Assembly (NCBI RefSeq): GCF_000317435.1
Contig: NC_019751.1
Span: forward strand, 6,572,001-6,636,000
Direction: 5' to 3'
Length of the DNA: 64,000 nt
Source of the DNA: Calothrix sp. PCC 6303
GTDB taxonomy: Bacteria > Cyanobacteriota > Cyanobacteriia > Cyanobacteriales > Nostocaceae
Both the position numbers and the translations under genes were made by a program. Below are positions 9,851 through 20,254 of this stretch, piece by piece. The notes under the pieces were generated by a model. That model saw nothing but the letters and a program-made list of their open reading frames with translations. It had not been told where the DNA came from and did no database searches. Positions within the stretch are counted from its first letter, which is position 1. Each line of letters begins with the position of its first letter.

Positions 9851-9942
9851 TTGGGCGTTTAATTCCTCAGCAATCAAGGACGGCAGCCCGTTTTGTGTCG
9901 GAGTCTACATCCCCGTTACAAAACATACTCATTACCTATTAC
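9851..9942. repeat. Dispersed repeat, copy A
   Basis: Left arm at 9851-9906 and right arm (ATCCCCGTTACAAAACATACT) at about 9909-9929, followed by ACTCATT-type heptamers. The same arms occur at 27585-27740, where about 50 extra bases separate them. Both copies lie in the same orientation at the 3' end of a minus-strand gene (hmpE here, mscL there). The arms contain GTTTTGT and ACAAAAC, able to pair. Confidence 0.7.
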
Positions 9943-12900
9943 TTATTTTTTAATTACTCCAGCTACAGGAAAAATAATATCTTCAAGGGTTCGTAATAAT
10001 TCTTGTTCGTTGTAGGGTTTAGAAAAATATGCCCTAGCTCCCAATTGAACTGCTAATTGACGGTGTTTTTCACTGCTGCGAGATGTCAGCATTGCTACTG
10101 GAATTTCTTTAAGTTCATTGTTAGCTTTGACACGACCTAAGAAACCGTAACCATCAACACGCGGCATTTCAATATCACAAATAACTGCTTGTACCTTCAA
10201 ACCAACTTGGAGTTTCTCTAAAGCATCCTGCCCATCTTTTGCTTGTTCCACAACATATCCCGCTTTTTCCAAAGTTAAGGCAAGGAAGCGACGAACATTA
10301 ATAGAATCATCAACAATGAGAATTGTACCTTTTTGTCTACTTTCTTTGGTGGGAGGTTGACGATCTGCGGAATTGAGGAAGGGAGTCTTCAGACGTGCAG
10401 ATGGTAATTGCTTACGGGGGGTTTGCTCACGATTACCGTTTTGCGAAGCCGTGGCAGAGCTAATAGCATATAGCAATTCATTGATATTTACCAAAGGAAT
10501 TACTCGACCATCACCGAGAATTGTGCAGTTGTTGAAGCCTCCAGGTAAAGGTATATCACTTTCTACTAACCTAATTGCCACCTCCTGTTCACCCCAAGTT
10601 CTATCTACAACCAAGGCAACAGTTTGATTATTACCTTTAAAAACTAATACCGACATGGCATTAATCGCTGCGGGTGTTTCCAAATTGGGATTATCGTAAC
10701 GCGGACAATTAAACTCAAGATATTGAGCTAAACGAATTAACGGTAAGTGACTGCCTTGCCAATGAATCGCGTCCCCACTGGGGGTAGAAACAATTGTTTC
10801 CTCATCCAGTAAGAAAATTTCTTCCACCACATCTGTGGGAAATGCTAACAACATCCGGGCGCTTTCTGCTAATAATACCCGTGCCACTGATAATGTAAAT
10901 GGCACAGACAGGGTAAAAGTTGTTCCTTGTCCTAGTTCAGTATCAACTGTTACGTCGCCTCTAACCTGTTTGAGGTTATTACGCACTACATCCATGCCAA
11001 CACCGCGTCCAGAAAGCGCGGTAACTTCATCACTAGTACTAAAACCTGGCTCAAAAATCAGTGATAATAGCTCTTCCTGACTGGCTTGGGTAAGTAATAT
11101 CTCATCCAGTCCCATTTCTAAGGCACGACTACGAATTTTTTCCAGGGCAATACCACGTCCATCATCCTTAAGTTTAATAATGGTGCGATTACCTTGGTGG
11201 GTGGCGGAAATTTCAATTACTCCTTGTTCTGATTTTCCCTGTTCGCGGCGATTGGCTGGAGGTTCGATTCCATGATCAAAAGCATTCCGCATCAAATGCA
11301 TCAAGGGATCATTTAAAGCTTCCAAAATACTCCGCTCAACTAAGGTATTTCCACCAGAAATTTTGAGTTGGACGTTTTTGCCATATTCGATACATAAATC
11401 ACGCAAAGCTCTGGGAAACCTATCCACCACATCTGATAGTGGACGCATCCGTACCTGTGTCAATTTCCGCTGCAATTGCTTGGAGGTTTTGTTAACTTTG
11501 CGGGCAATATTATCAGTGTCATCCAGGCTGAGTTGTAAATCTGTTGTAACTTCTTGAACCTGAACGATGGTTTCCATAACTTCCTGTGAAAGTAGGTTCA
11601 GTTCGTTGTACTGATCCATTTCTAGGGAATCAAAGCCATTATTTAGGGCGGGAGAGTCTCTATTTTCTTTGTTTGCTTCGATTGATAAGTTGTGGAAAAA
11701 ACTTTCTGAAGATGTAGGGGATGTACTAAAACTAGCTGATCCTTGAGTAGAAATTCTGTCGTAGGCTGTGCGTAAGCGTTGGTTTTCTCGCTCCAATACT
11801 TGTACACGCTGGTTGAGATTACGGATCAGTTTCCGGAATCGTTCCAATTGTAGGTTTAGTCCGTTGCGCTGCACAATCAGTTCACCAAACAAATCATTAA
11901 TTTGTTCTAGTTGTTTGCTAGGAACGCGAACTGTATTTTCTGGGGCTTCTCGTTCTTTTTCTTTACTATGACTGACTATATCGGGTTTGCGATCGCTTAC
12001 TTGGTAATCACGTTCTTCGATTGCATTAGTTTCTGGTAATTCAACTGCTGCAAATTCAGGTGCCGTCAGATTATCAAATCCAGGAATGGTGATTTCAGCC
12101 GCAAAAGCTGCCTCCAAAGCCTCAAAATCGGTGGTCAGAACTTCATCATCTACCCATGTTTGAGCAGCAATTTCTGGTTGTTGTATCGGCTTGTAGATAG
12201 CATCTGATGCGATATTAAATTCAATTTCACTGGGTAAATTTTGAATTTGATTAGTTAGCACCATTGCTTGGCTACGTTGCCATGTCTCCAAAGCGCCTCT
12301 GGCAATAATGATTACATGATCGGGATCAGCAATTTCTAGGTGATGTGTCACCGACTCACACAGCTTAGAAAATGCTTCTAGTCCTAACATTTCCCCCAAT
12401 CCACCCAACTCAGCCGCCATAATGGTGACTTCTTCTTTGAGGTTTACCTGTTGGTGATCACTAAGAAATGCTTCTAATCTTTCCAGACAACCTGCAACTT
12501 CAGTCTCAAATAACAGGGGGATGATATCTTGTCCATCTTCATCAGAGAGAATACTACTAGCATCTTCAGGGGTGGGATCACCCAAGCGATCGCGTAACTG
12601 ATCAAATACCGGATAACAAAATTTTATCAACCATTGCTCATCAATCACAGTGGTCTCGGCATGTAATTCAACAATTTGCCGCAACCAATCAACACCAGAT
12701 AGCAATAAAGTTTGCAACTCTGTCTCTAATTCTAAGGAGTTACGTTTTGTTTTCAAAACTTTGAACGAGTCTTCTATCCGATGTGACAAATCGCTCAAAG
12801 CCCGAAAACCCATCATTCCCGCACCACCCTTAATCGAATGTGCAGCACGCAAAGCGGCATTAATGTTATCTAATTCAATTCTGCCAGTTGAACCAATTTC

Positions 12901-12987
12901 CAGTAAAAACCCTTCCAATGTGTTCAAATAGTCTGTTGCTTCCTCCAGAAATTGCATCTGAATTTCATGTTCTTTGTCATGTGACAT
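9943..12987 (-). CDS. hmpE: CheA-type hybrid histidine kinase (HmpE/PilL-like)
   Basis: Chemotaxis kinase of 1014 residues. An N-terminal Hpt domain carries the phosphorylation site AAHSIKGGAGMMG (His50). A poorly conserved second Hpt-like region (about 150-270) and an acidic linker follow. Then come the dimerisation helices, the CheA catalytic domain (MRNAFDHGIEPP, DDGRGI, GRGVGMDVVRNNL), a CheW-like domain (about 740-860) and a C-terminal receiver whose phospho-acceptor is Asp938 in ICDIEMPRVDGY. This order matches HmpE of Nostoc punctiforme and PilL of Synechocystis, kinases governing type IV pilus gliding. It follows hmpA-D on the same strand but is separated from hmpD by 1.3 kb, so it may have its own promoter. 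Its stop lies within the edge of a dispersed repeat. Confidence 0.9.
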   Translation of the reverse strand: MSHDKEHEIQMQFLEEATDYLNTLEGFLLEIGSTGRIELDNINAALRAAHSIKGGAGMMGFRALSDLSHRIEDSFKVLKTKRNSLELETELQTLLLSGVDWLRQIVELHAETTVIDEQWLIKFCYPVFDQLRDRLGDPTPEDASSILSDEDGQDIIPLLFETEVAGCLERLEAFLSDHQQVNLKEEVTIMAAELGGLGEMLGLEAFSKLCESVTHHLEIADPDHVIIIARGALETWQRSQAMVLTNQIQNLPSEIEFNIASDAIYKPIQQPEIAAQTWVDDEVLTTDFEALEAAFAAEITIPGFDNLTAPEFAAVELPETNAIEERDYQVSDRKPDIVSHSKEKEREAPENTVRVPSKQLEQINDLFGELIVQRNGLNLQLERFRKLIRNLNQRVQVLERENQRLRTAYDRISTQGSASFSTSPTSSESFFHNLSIEANKENRDSPALNNGFDSLEMDQYNELNLLSQEVMETIVQVQEVTTDLQLSLDDTDNIARKVNKTSKQLQRKLTQVRMRPLSDVVDRFPRALRDLCIEYGKNVQLKISGGNTLVERSILEALNDPLMHLMRNAFDHGIEPPANRREQGKSEQGVIEISATHQGNRTIIKLKDDGRGIALEKIRSRALEMGLDEILLTQASQEELLSLIFEPGFSTSDEVTALSGRGVGMDVVRNNLKQVRGDVTVDTELGQGTTFTLSVPFTLSVARVLLAESARMLLAFPTDVVEEIFLLDEETIVSTPSGDAIHWQGSHLPLIRLAQYLEFNCPRYDNPNLETPAAINAMSVLVFKGNNQTVALVVDRTWGEQEVAIRLVESDIPLPGGFNNCTILGDGRVIPLVNINELLYAISSATASQNGNREQTPRKQLPSARLKTPFLNSADRQPPTKESRQKGTILIVDDSINVRRFLALTLEKAGYVVEQAKDGQDALEKLQVGLKVQAVICDIEMPRVDGYGFLGRVKANNELKEIPVAMLTSRSSEKHRQLAVQLGARAYFSKPYNEQELLRTLEDIIFPVAGVIKK

Positions 12988-14326
12988 GATAGTCGTCCCT
13001 AGTCATTAATTATTTTATAAGCTAAGAATTGATCAACCAGTGAGTGGTATTAAGCTAAATTAAAAAGTTTTTCATTAGTCAATACTTAATGTATTAATTT
13101 TGACATGCAATCTAGCTTTTCTAAATAATTTTCTCATCTCAAACAACGAAGAACAGTTATCAATAATTTACTTGGGTCTAACTTGCATCATATTGTGGGC
13201 ATATTGCCTATGTCCAGTGGTCAGTAGAGTATCAGTACAACTTGTGGACTTTACTTACGTACTAGTTTATTAATTTGTGCTGGATGACTTTAGCATATCA
13301 ATTGTCCAGTCGTTGAACACAAGAAAATAGTAAGTAGGTTAGTGTTGAAAATTGTCGTTGTGGTGAGTGAGTAGCGAGTACTGAGTAGTGGTAAGCGCAA
13401 ACATTTGGGGTGGCTCTGCCTAGACTGTAAACTTTGATATGATTTTCACGTTTTTTCTTCATACAGTTTTTTGTCATCTACTGGTTCCTAGGCTCTGCCT
13501 GGGAACCCTGACTTTGAGGCTCCGCCTCCAGTCAGAATAAGAGGTGGAGCCTCCAAAAATAGTTTTCAAGAAGTTCTGTTTATTTCTAACCATCTACTTA
13601 TCTAAATTTTCCACCTGAATAGTTATGTCAATATTTTAGTTATCTAAAATTGAGAATCATTATTTTCAATTAGGATAATCAAAAATATTTTGTTTAAATT
13701 CATCGATGTTCACAAATTATGACAAGTTAGTTACTATCTATATAGTTAGATTAGGGCAAAACAAACATTTTTATCTAGCCTTATACTAAGCAATTATTTC
13801 CCATCTTCCTCAACTGATTTAGTTCAAGTAAATTGTGCAATAAATTTTCTTGGGTAATTCAGACAAAATTCAATCTTTCAATTATTCAGAATCTATGATC
13901 AATAGTCAATATCACAAAATACCGTGGAAAAGAATCAGACTTAATTGTTGATTTATCCTATCTTGTGAAATTATGAATTAGGAATCAGCAAAAAATCAAC
14001 CAAATGAAACATTTATTTTCTTTGAGCATTGAATAATCAGGTATAAGTAAAATCAGCTTATGGCGTTTTGAGCTAAAAAGCAGCAAAATTTCATAAATAT
14101 AGCTATTAGATGAGACTCTACAGATCAGCAATAAATGAACATCTGAAGCATATCAGTCACAAAAATATAGGCACCCTGAAAATAATTCAAACTAGAAACA
14201 TGCACTTATGCAAAGTAAAATCAATTATTTTGCTCTACTTTCATTAAATACCAAAGAATCTATTCTTTCAAAAAATCTATCTTGTCACAATAGTAATTAC
14301 TCACGCTAATCTAATTTAAACAGTCA
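12988..14326. other. 1.3 kb AT-rich gap inside the hmp cluster
   Basis: No convincing gene on either strand. It holds a dispersed hairpin repeat at 13441-13554 and short GAGTAGT-like heptamers near 13368-13393. The rest is AT-rich and without recognised structure. A promoter for hmpE is expected in the right-hand part close to 13000, but no clear -35/-10 pair was identified. Confidence 0.6.
13441..13554. repeat. Dispersed palindromic repeat, copy 1
   Basis: Shares about 70 bases with 24241-24342: a CATACA-T-rich head, the palindrome TTCCTAGGCTCTGCCTGGGAA and a GAGGCTCYGCCTC hairpin. In this copy the last module is present a second time in inverted form (CAGAATAAGAGGTGGAGCCTC), so GAGGCTCCGCCTC and GAGGTGGAGCCTC can pair over 13 bp with one G-U. 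Confidence 0.75.
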
Positions 14327-17185
14327 CTAATTAACCTTAAATGTACCAACAGTTGTCTGCAATTGTTGAGAAATCTCCACGGTTTGCTGCAATGATCTTG
14401 ATACCTGACGAGACGAATCACTAGTACGTTGTGATGTGATTGCAATCTGCCTCATCAATTGACTCACGGCTTGGGAAGTTTCTACTTGTGAAGCAGTTGT
14501 ATTTGATATTAACTGTACCAATGCATCAATTTGTCCAGATATTTCTAATATCTGTCCCAAACTTAATTTGGCATCTTCCACAATTCTTGTACCTTCTACT
14601 ACTTGGGTAGTTCCCATTTCCATTGCCTGAACAACTTCTGTTGTTTCTCGCTGGATATTTTCGACTATTTGCTCAATTTCTTTGGTTGCTGAAGCTGAAC
14701 GTGCAGCTAATTCACCAACTTCTTCAGCGACAATCGCAAAACCTTGCCCTTCCTCTCCAGCGCGTGCTGCTTCAATTCCAGCATTAATGGCAAGAAGATT
14801 GGTTTGCATGGAAATTTGATTAATTAGCGCCACCACATGGGAAATTTGTTGTGTAGATTCACCCAATCGTTTAACTTTCTTGGCTGTTTCACCAACAGTT
14901 TCCCGCAAATTTAAAATGTTTTGTACCGTCAAATCCATGGCATGTCCACTCTTATTAGCTGTGGTGCGAGCAGCATTAGCCACTTCCGCTGCTTGCTGGG
15001 CATTCTCAGCTACATTTTTCATGGAAATGGTCATATTATCAACTGCATCCAGAGTATGGTTGATTTCAGCGGCTTGATTGAGTGCTTCCTCTGCCAAATG
15101 GTTGATTTCTCCAGAATTACTACTAATTGCAGAGTTAACTTTGGTGGCTGTTTCCTTAACTTGGGTGACAATATCCCGTAGACTTTCAACTATGGAATTG
15201 AAAAAGTCTGCGACTGTACCAATTTCCCCGGCTGTAACGTCAGCACGAACAGTCAAATCACCGCTAGCTGCACCTTCTACTTCAGTCAGCAGTTCTAAAA
15301 GCTGGGTTTGCAGGGCTTCTTTTTGATATCGTTCATCTTTGGTGGATAACTCGGCAACTTGCCGACCTTGATCTAATTCCTCCATCAATTGTGCCTGTTC
15401 TAAGGCATAACCGATTTGAATTGCTAGCTGTTGGAATAACTCAATTTCATTTTTTTGCCATATGCGGGGACTATCACAATGATGGGCAATCAGTAATCCA
15501 ACCAAGTTTTCTTGCCTGACAATCGGGGCAATCAAATTAGCTTTGACCTCAAATTTCTCCAGCATTTTGATGTAGCAATTAGCATTTGCTAAGTTAGGGT
15601 CATCATAGATATTGTTGATGACGCGAATCCGACCATTTTTGTAGGTCTCTAAATGTTTTTCTCGAAAACATGGGTCATAGATTTCAACTCCTGTCATTTT
15701 AGGAAAGCTTGCAGTTAGAGATTCCGCAACTACAGTTCCTTCCCAAGTTTCCTGATTAAATTTGTATATTACAACTCGGTCAGTTTGCAAAGCTTGGCGA
15801 ATTTCTCTAACTCCAGTGTTAAATATCTCGTCGCTTTTGAGGGTACGACGAATTCGCAGGGTAATTTCTGCTAAATATTTAGCTCGTTCAACATCTAGTT
15901 CTTGTTTTCGCAGCAGTGTTTGTAGCTCTTCTGCCATATTATTGATATTTGTGCCCAGAGTACCCAATTCGTCTTGGCGATTGACTTCCAAACGGTTGCT
16001 GAAGTCTCCTTTCCCAAGTCCAGCAACTATGTTTGTGGCATTCAAAATTGGTTGAGTTGCCCGTTTAGCAAGAATATAGGCAATGCCAGCAGCAGCTAGG
16101 GCTGCAACTATGGTACCTAAGGCTGTGAGCCAAAATAGTTGTGTTTTTGGGGCTAATGCTGTTGCTTTGTCAACGGCAAAGATTACCTGCCACTTTAAAT
16201 CTAGATCAGTCAAGCCCTCAATTTTTCTGGAAGTAAAGCTGACTAATTTTTCTTGGTTGTCAGGTTTAGTTGTGGTAATAAATGTACCTTCCGACTTTGA
16301 TGCTTGCTGCTGGCTCAAGCCGGGAAAATCAGTTTTAGCTTCGTGCCCAACATTTTCTTGATTACTTGCGAGGAAAAATTTTCCTGTGCTATCACTGATG
16401 TAAAATTCTCCGTAGTTTGCCGAATAGGCTTTGACAACATTTTCTAAAGATTTAATTGGGATGCGTGCCCTGACAATATAAATCGTTTCATTTGTAGCTA
16501 CATCTTTAACGGGGGCTAACGCGTATATACTTAATTTTTTGGATGATTTTGAGGCTTCTGGTTGGGTGATTAATGGGCGATCGATTTGTTTTGCAGTTTG
16601 AAAGTATTTGCGATCGCTAAAACTGCCAATCGCTTCTTCTCCTTTCGATTGAGCAACCACTTGACCATCTAGACCAAGAATGGTGACACTATCGTAAATC
16701 TGATTACTACCATCAATTAGTTGATCGAGAATCTGGACTTTTTGCTGTGGAGTGGAAGTTTCTCGAAAACTTTTATCAGTTAAAATTGCAGAACTGGCAA
16801 GAATTTTAATGTCTTTATAGCGTTCTTTCATGAACTGATTGATTTGATCCCCTAACCCGGAAGCCTCAATCTGCTGCACCTGAAAAATCTTGTTTTTAAT
16901 GGACTCGCTAATTAATAAATTTGATACTGTTCCTAATGCCAGTACCGGAAAAGTCCCGATGGCGATCGCAATGACTGTAGCTTTTGTGCGTAGGCTCAAT
17001 TCTTGAAATCTCGATAAAATCGGATTCATGGGAGGATTATAGGGTTGTGGAGTAATGGATTGATCCGAAGATAAGATAATGCTATTTTTGTTATCTATTT
17101 TGTTAATTCCAGCAATCACCTCTGGTGTAGATGCTGATCTGCTTTGAATATCCCGACTTTTAGCCGCGTCTGTTTTATGAGACAT
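14327..17185 (-). CDS. hmpD: Methyl-accepting chemotaxis protein with GAF domain (HmpD/PilJ-like)
   Basis: Membrane chemoreceptor of 952 residues. After a polar N-terminus, one membrane helix (about 69-90), a periplasmic Cache-type sensor domain (about 95-350), a second helix (about 353-378) and a HAMP domain. A GAF domain (about 440-600) has the pattern of cyanobacterial PixJ/PilJ receptors ([17 protein letters not shown]). Cys537 sits where photoreceptor GAFs bind bilin, but it is followed by Tyr538 rather than His. The C-terminal signalling coiled coil contains the hairpin tip region [19 protein letters not shown]. It should couple through the CheW protein encoded upstream to HmpE. Starts at the first ATG of the frame. 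Confidence 0.92.
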   Translation of the reverse strand: MSHKTDAAKSRDIQSRSASTPEVIAGINKIDNKNSIILSSDQSITPQPYNPPMNPILSRFQELSLRTKATVIAIAIGTFPVLALGTVSNLLISESIKNKIFQVQQIEASGLGDQINQFMKERYKDIKILASSAILTDKSFRETSTPQQKVQILDQLIDGSNQIYDSVTILGLDGQVVAQSKGEEAIGSFSDRKYFQTAKQIDRPLITQPEASKSSKKLSIYALAPVKDVATNETIYIVRARIPIKSLENVVKAYSANYGEFYISDSTGKFFLASNQENVGHEAKTDFPGLSQQQASKSEGTFITTTKPDNQEKLVSFTSRKIEGLTDLDLKWQVIFAVDKATALAPKTQLFWLTALGTIVAALAAAGIAYILAKRATQPILNATNIVAGLGKGDFSNRLEVNRQDELGTLGTNINNMAEELQTLLRKQELDVERAKYLAEITLRIRRTLKSDEIFNTGVREIRQALQTDRVVIYKFNQETWEGTVVAESLTASFPKMTGVEIYDPCFREKHLETYKNGRIRVINNIYDDPNLANANCYIKMLEKFEVKANLIAPIVRQENLVGLLIAHHCDSPRIWQKNEIELFQQLAIQIGYALEQAQLMEELDQGRQVAELSTKDERYQKEALQTQLLELLTEVEGAASGDLTVRADVTAGEIGTVADFFNSIVESLRDIVTQVKETATKVNSAISSNSGEINHLAEEALNQAAEINHTLDAVDNMTISMKNVAENAQQAAEVANAARTTANKSGHAMDLTVQNILNLRETVGETAKKVKRLGESTQQISHVVALINQISMQTNLLAINAGIEAARAGEEGQGFAIVAEEVGELAARSASATKEIEQIVENIQRETTEVVQAMEMGTTQVVEGTRIVEDAKLSLGQILEISGQIDALVQLISNTTASQVETSQAVSQLMRQIAITSQRTSDSSRQVSRSLQQTVEISQQLQTTVGTFKVN

Positions 17186-17266
17186 AACTCACCTATGGAA
17201 ATAAGATCGATGGGAACATTGGGAATAATTACTCAATTCGGAAAATCACGAAACTCTAGCTTTAAA

Positions 17267-17761
17267 TTAAGTTCGTAGTTCCGAAGAATGGACAATTGCC
17301 TGTGCGTCTAATACCAAAATTGTTTCTGTCTCTTTAGCAACGCATCCTCGCAAGTAAGGCACTAAACTAGATGCCACCTGTCCAATGGGTGAATGGATCT
17401 CATCAACCAAAAATTTAGTTGTGCCGATGATTTCATCGACAATTAAACCGAAAATTAATGCATCCACACGAATTACAATCACATTGTATTGACGCGATCG
17501 CATTTCTACTGACTCCAAGTTCAGCATCCTTGGTAAGTCAATTGTCCAAAGTATTCGACTTCGCCAATTCATCAACCCCAAAATACAAGGTGCCATTCCC
17601 GGCATTGAAGTTACCGACTCAACTGGTACCACAACTGCTTCTTGGGTATGACGCATTGCCACAACGGCAGTTGTTTGACGGTTTAGATGAAATTTCAGAT
17701 AACCATCTACTAAGTTATTTGATTCTGCTTTTGGCGTAATTGTGATTTTGGAACTGTCCAT
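17267..17761 (-). CDS. hmpC: CheW-type adaptor (HmpC/PilI-like)
   Basis: A 164-residue scaffold linking the receptor to the CheA kinase. A single CheW fold is visible: an early VVPVESV strand, the MPGMAPCILGLMNWRSRILWTIDLPR region (about 53-78) and VDEIIGTTKFLVDEI (about 108-122). It lies between the CheY gene (27 bases upstream) and hmpD (81 bases downstream), all on the minus strand, which fits one transcript. Length is normal for single-domain CheW. In Nostoc punctiforme the equivalent protein is needed for motile hormogonia; function here is inferred from family and gene order. Confidence 0.9.
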   Translation of the reverse strand: MDSSKITITPKAESNNLVDGYLKFHLNRQTTAVVAMRHTQEAVVVPVESVTSMPGMAPCILGLMNWRSRILWTIDLPRMLNLESVEMRSRQYNVIVIRVDALIFGLIVDEIIGTTKFLVDEIHSPIGQVASSLVPYLRGCVAKETETILVLDAQAIVHSSELRT

Positions 17762-17788
17762 AAGGTTGAAATTACTTTTTAGATTGCT

Positions 17789-18166
17789 TTAAACTGCCAC
17801 TGATTTAATTACACCTAAAAGTTGATCACGAGTATAGGGTTTGGTGACATAAGCATCAGCCCCCTGACGTATTGCCCACAATCGATCAATTTCTTGGTTT
17901 TTGGAACTGCAAACTACAATTGGCACTTTTTGAGTTTGAGGATTTCGTTTGAGCGCTCTACATAGCTCAAAACCACTCATCCCCGGCATCACCACATCTG
18001 TAACAACGGCATCTAGTTTCTGTTCTTCGGCTTTAATTAAGGCTTCTCTCCCATCGACGGCTTTAATGACGTTATATCCACTTTCGTGTAAATAGTGACT
18101 CATTAGCTCCAACTCACTAGGAGAATCTTCAACAATTAAAATAGTGCCGAGTAGGATCAAGCTCAC
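17789..18166 (-). CDS. hmpB: CheY-type response regulator (HmpB/PilH-like)
   Basis: Stand-alone receiver domain of about 125 residues: the acidic pair in ILIVEDSPSE, the phospho-acceptor in VVTDVVMPGMSG, the conserved Ser-Ser in VVCSSKN and Lys in YVTKPYT. The frame is open from a TTG at 18172. The sequence AAGGAG at 18175-18180 lies 8 bases before a GTG at 18166, a much better spacing than the 2 bases to the TTG, so the GTG is chosen. Expected to receive phosphate from HmpE and influence pilus motors. Second gene of the hmp operon. Confidence 0.88.
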   Translation of the reverse strand: MSLILLGTILIVEDSPSELELMSHYLHESGYNVIKAVDGREALIKAEEQKLDAVVTDVVMPGMSGFELCRALKRNPQTQKVPIVVCSSKNQEIDRLWAIRQGADAYVTKPYTRDQLLGVIKSVAV

Positions 18167-18271
18167 GATCAAATCTCCTTACTAAATTACGGGTTTTGAG
18201 AAAATCTCAACACACATCAAAAAACTGACAACACTCTTTTTCAACCTCTATGTTGAGTAAGTTTGAATATT

Positions 18272-19354
18272 TTAATGGATGTGTTTGTAAACAATTTTTA
18301 ATAATTCTTCTTGTGTGAAAGGTTTGGTGAGATAACCTGATGATCTGACCATCTTGGCTTTAGCCCGATCGATGAAGCCTGTTCTACCCGTTACCATGAC
18401 AATGGGAATATCTTTGAATGCAGAATGTCTCCTCAATAGTGAGCATAGTTCGTAACCGTCCAAGTTTGGCATTTCTACATCCATCAAAACCAAATCGGGT
18501 TTGCTTCTGAGAATTTGCATCAAAGCTTTAACTGGATCGTTAATCATCACAACTGAAAAGTTTTCGTCATCCAAAAATAGTTTGATTGAGTTCAAAACTG
18601 TGGGACTATCGTCGATGCAGGCAACTGTATAAGTCTTGCTGGATTTCTTGTCTCCTTGATTTATTGGTGTTTGTCTCAAATCTTCTGTTGCTGGTTGCGA
18701 AGGTGCAGTTTCTTCAACTTCTGATAACTCTTCCACTTCACCTCTGGTGGGAGGTTTGCTTTGGTAAGCTTCGGTTATGGATGCACCGGGGGTGTCCTCA
18801 GTAGGGGAAAATTGATTATTTTGCCGGTTTCGCAGTTGACTTTGGCAATGTTCCACCAAAGAGCGCAAATCTAAATGGCAAAATTTTGGATATTCATCCA
18901 AACAAGTCTCACGATTCAGTTCATAACTACCCTCTTTTAAAGCCAAAAAAGATTCTAATACCTCTTTTGCCATTTCCTCGATTAGAAAAGCAGCTTGTTC
19001 TGATGTTAGATAACCCCGGTTTACTAACCAGCAAATTGCCTGATAATCTACTTGTGCGATCGCGCTATTGTCCTGCTTACCTTCAAACAGTAGCCGCATT
19101 TGCATTCGCGTTGCACTATTGAGCGCCGGATTTTGCCGACTCAAGTTTTCCAGATGACCATCTAACCAATTAAATAGCTGGTCGGAATAGGATGCGTAAG
19201 TTAGTTTACCTTCATCTAGGTAAAGTGACCATGAAATCGCTCCGGTCATCACTCGTAGGCAACCTGTAGCCCGCCGACTTGTTAATTGTGCTAGAAGTGA
19301 CAATGGGTGAAGCTTTGGAAAAAACTTGTAGCCACCTAGAGATGTTGTGCTCAT
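18272..19354 (-). CDS. hmpA: PatA-family response regulator (HmpA/PilG-like)
   Basis: A response regulator of about 360 residues with an N-terminal PATAN/DUF4388-like region (about 1-200), a Pro/Glu-rich linker and a C-terminal receiver (phospho-acceptor in LVLMDVEMPNLDGYE, Lys in LTKPFTQ). This fusion is typical of PatA-type regulators, and as first gene of the cluster it matches hmpA. The frame opens 24 codons upstream (19426), but homologous proteins begin at about MSTTSLGGYKF, which corresponds to the ATG at 19354. It is followed after 105 bases by hmpB. Expected to control hormogonium motility and polysaccharide secretion. Confidence 0.85.
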   Translation of the reverse strand: MSTTSLGGYKFFPKLHPLSLLAQLTSRRATGCLRVMTGAISWSLYLDEGKLTYASYSDQLFNWLDGHLENLSRQNPALNSATRMQMRLLFEGKQDNSAIAQVDYQAICWLVNRGYLTSEQAAFLIEEMAKEVLESFLALKEGSYELNRETCLDEYPKFCHLDLRSLVEHCQSQLRNRQNNQFSPTEDTPGASITEAYQSKPPTRGEVEELSEVEETAPSQPATEDLRQTPINQGDKKSSKTYTVACIDDSPTVLNSIKLFLDDENFSVVMINDPVKALMQILRSKPDLVLMDVEMPNLDGYELCSLLRRHSAFKDIPIVMVTGRTGFIDRAKAKMVRSSGYLTKPFTQEELLKIVYKHIH

Positions 19355-19997
19355 ATTATCTTTACCTAAACCCACTTTAATAGGTATAAATGAAATCATT
19401 ATCGGGCTTTGCCCTAATCGCATCAAAAAAATAATTTTCAGATACTAGTATACTAAATCACAAAAAATATGCTTCTGTATAGGTAATAGAATGCAATAAT
19501 AACAAAGGTTTGATGAAGATAATCAAAGTTATGTTAGTTCAGTAATTGCAGTTAATATACTTGATTATACTGATATTCACACTTGTAACTAAACTAATTA
19601 TAAAAACTCTACAAACCTTATAGTATAACGATAGTCTTTAACTAAGTTGGATCTAAAGATTTGAAGGATGAAACTTTTTACTAAAAACAATTTTACCTGA
19701 AACCATACTAGTACTAGCACATGGATTGAAGCCTAGCAATAATGGGAAACTATAACGGTATTAATACGTATATTTTGTCTATTATGTATATTCAATGATG
19801 GTATTTGAGATATGATTCGGTATTTCGATTAAGCAGTATTTTGTGTAAAAAAGCATAACTAGAGGAATATCTACACGTAATTTTAATTGAATTTTCTTTA
19901 AAGATAAAGTTATGAGTTATACAAAGATTTATCAAAGCTTCTCTAAATAGTTTAAGTTCAATTTAATTTCCGTTTTTTCAGGGGTCAAATTTTGACG
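19355..19997. other. Upstream region of the hmp operon
   Basis: About 640 AT-rich bases without a credible gene. The hmpA promoter should lie in the left part, near 19360-19550. No confident -35/-10 pair or repeat was recognised. Confidence 0.5.
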
Positions 19998-20040
19998 CAA
20001 AAAAACGACAGTACTACTTAATTAAAGTGGTACTGCCGTC
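19998..20040 (-). terminator. Rho-independent terminator of the tRNA-Leu gene
   Basis: Read on the minus strand, GACGGCAGTACCACTT pairs with AAGTAGTACTGTCGT around an AT loop and is followed by seven T residues. It lies 24 bases after the tRNA 3' end. Confidence 0.85.
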
Positions 20041-20063
20041 CAAAAACTCTAAGTTTTTAGTAG

Positions 20064-20144
20064 TGCGGATGAAAGGACTTGAACCTTCACGCCTCTCAGC
20101 ACTAGAGCCTAAATCTAGCGCGTCTGCCATTCCGCCACATCCGC
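20064..20144 (-). tRNA. tRNA-Leu (UAG)
   Basis: An 81-base gene with a perfect acceptor stem (GCGGATG/CATCCGC), discriminator A, anticodon stem CTAGA/TCTAG around the loop TTTAGGC (anticodon TAG), a long class II variable arm (TGCTGAGAGGCGTG region) and a T arm with GGTTCAAGTCC. The 3' CCA is not encoded (ACTA follows). It reads CUA and, by wobble, other CUN leucine codons. Confidence 0.96.
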
Positions 20145-20254
20145 ATCAGTTAACAACAATAACACAAATAAATTTTTGTGTCAATTAAAAAATAACTGAT
20201 GCAAGTTAAAACAATTCCATCAACAAAAACCCTGTAGAGAAGGGATATATCGCC

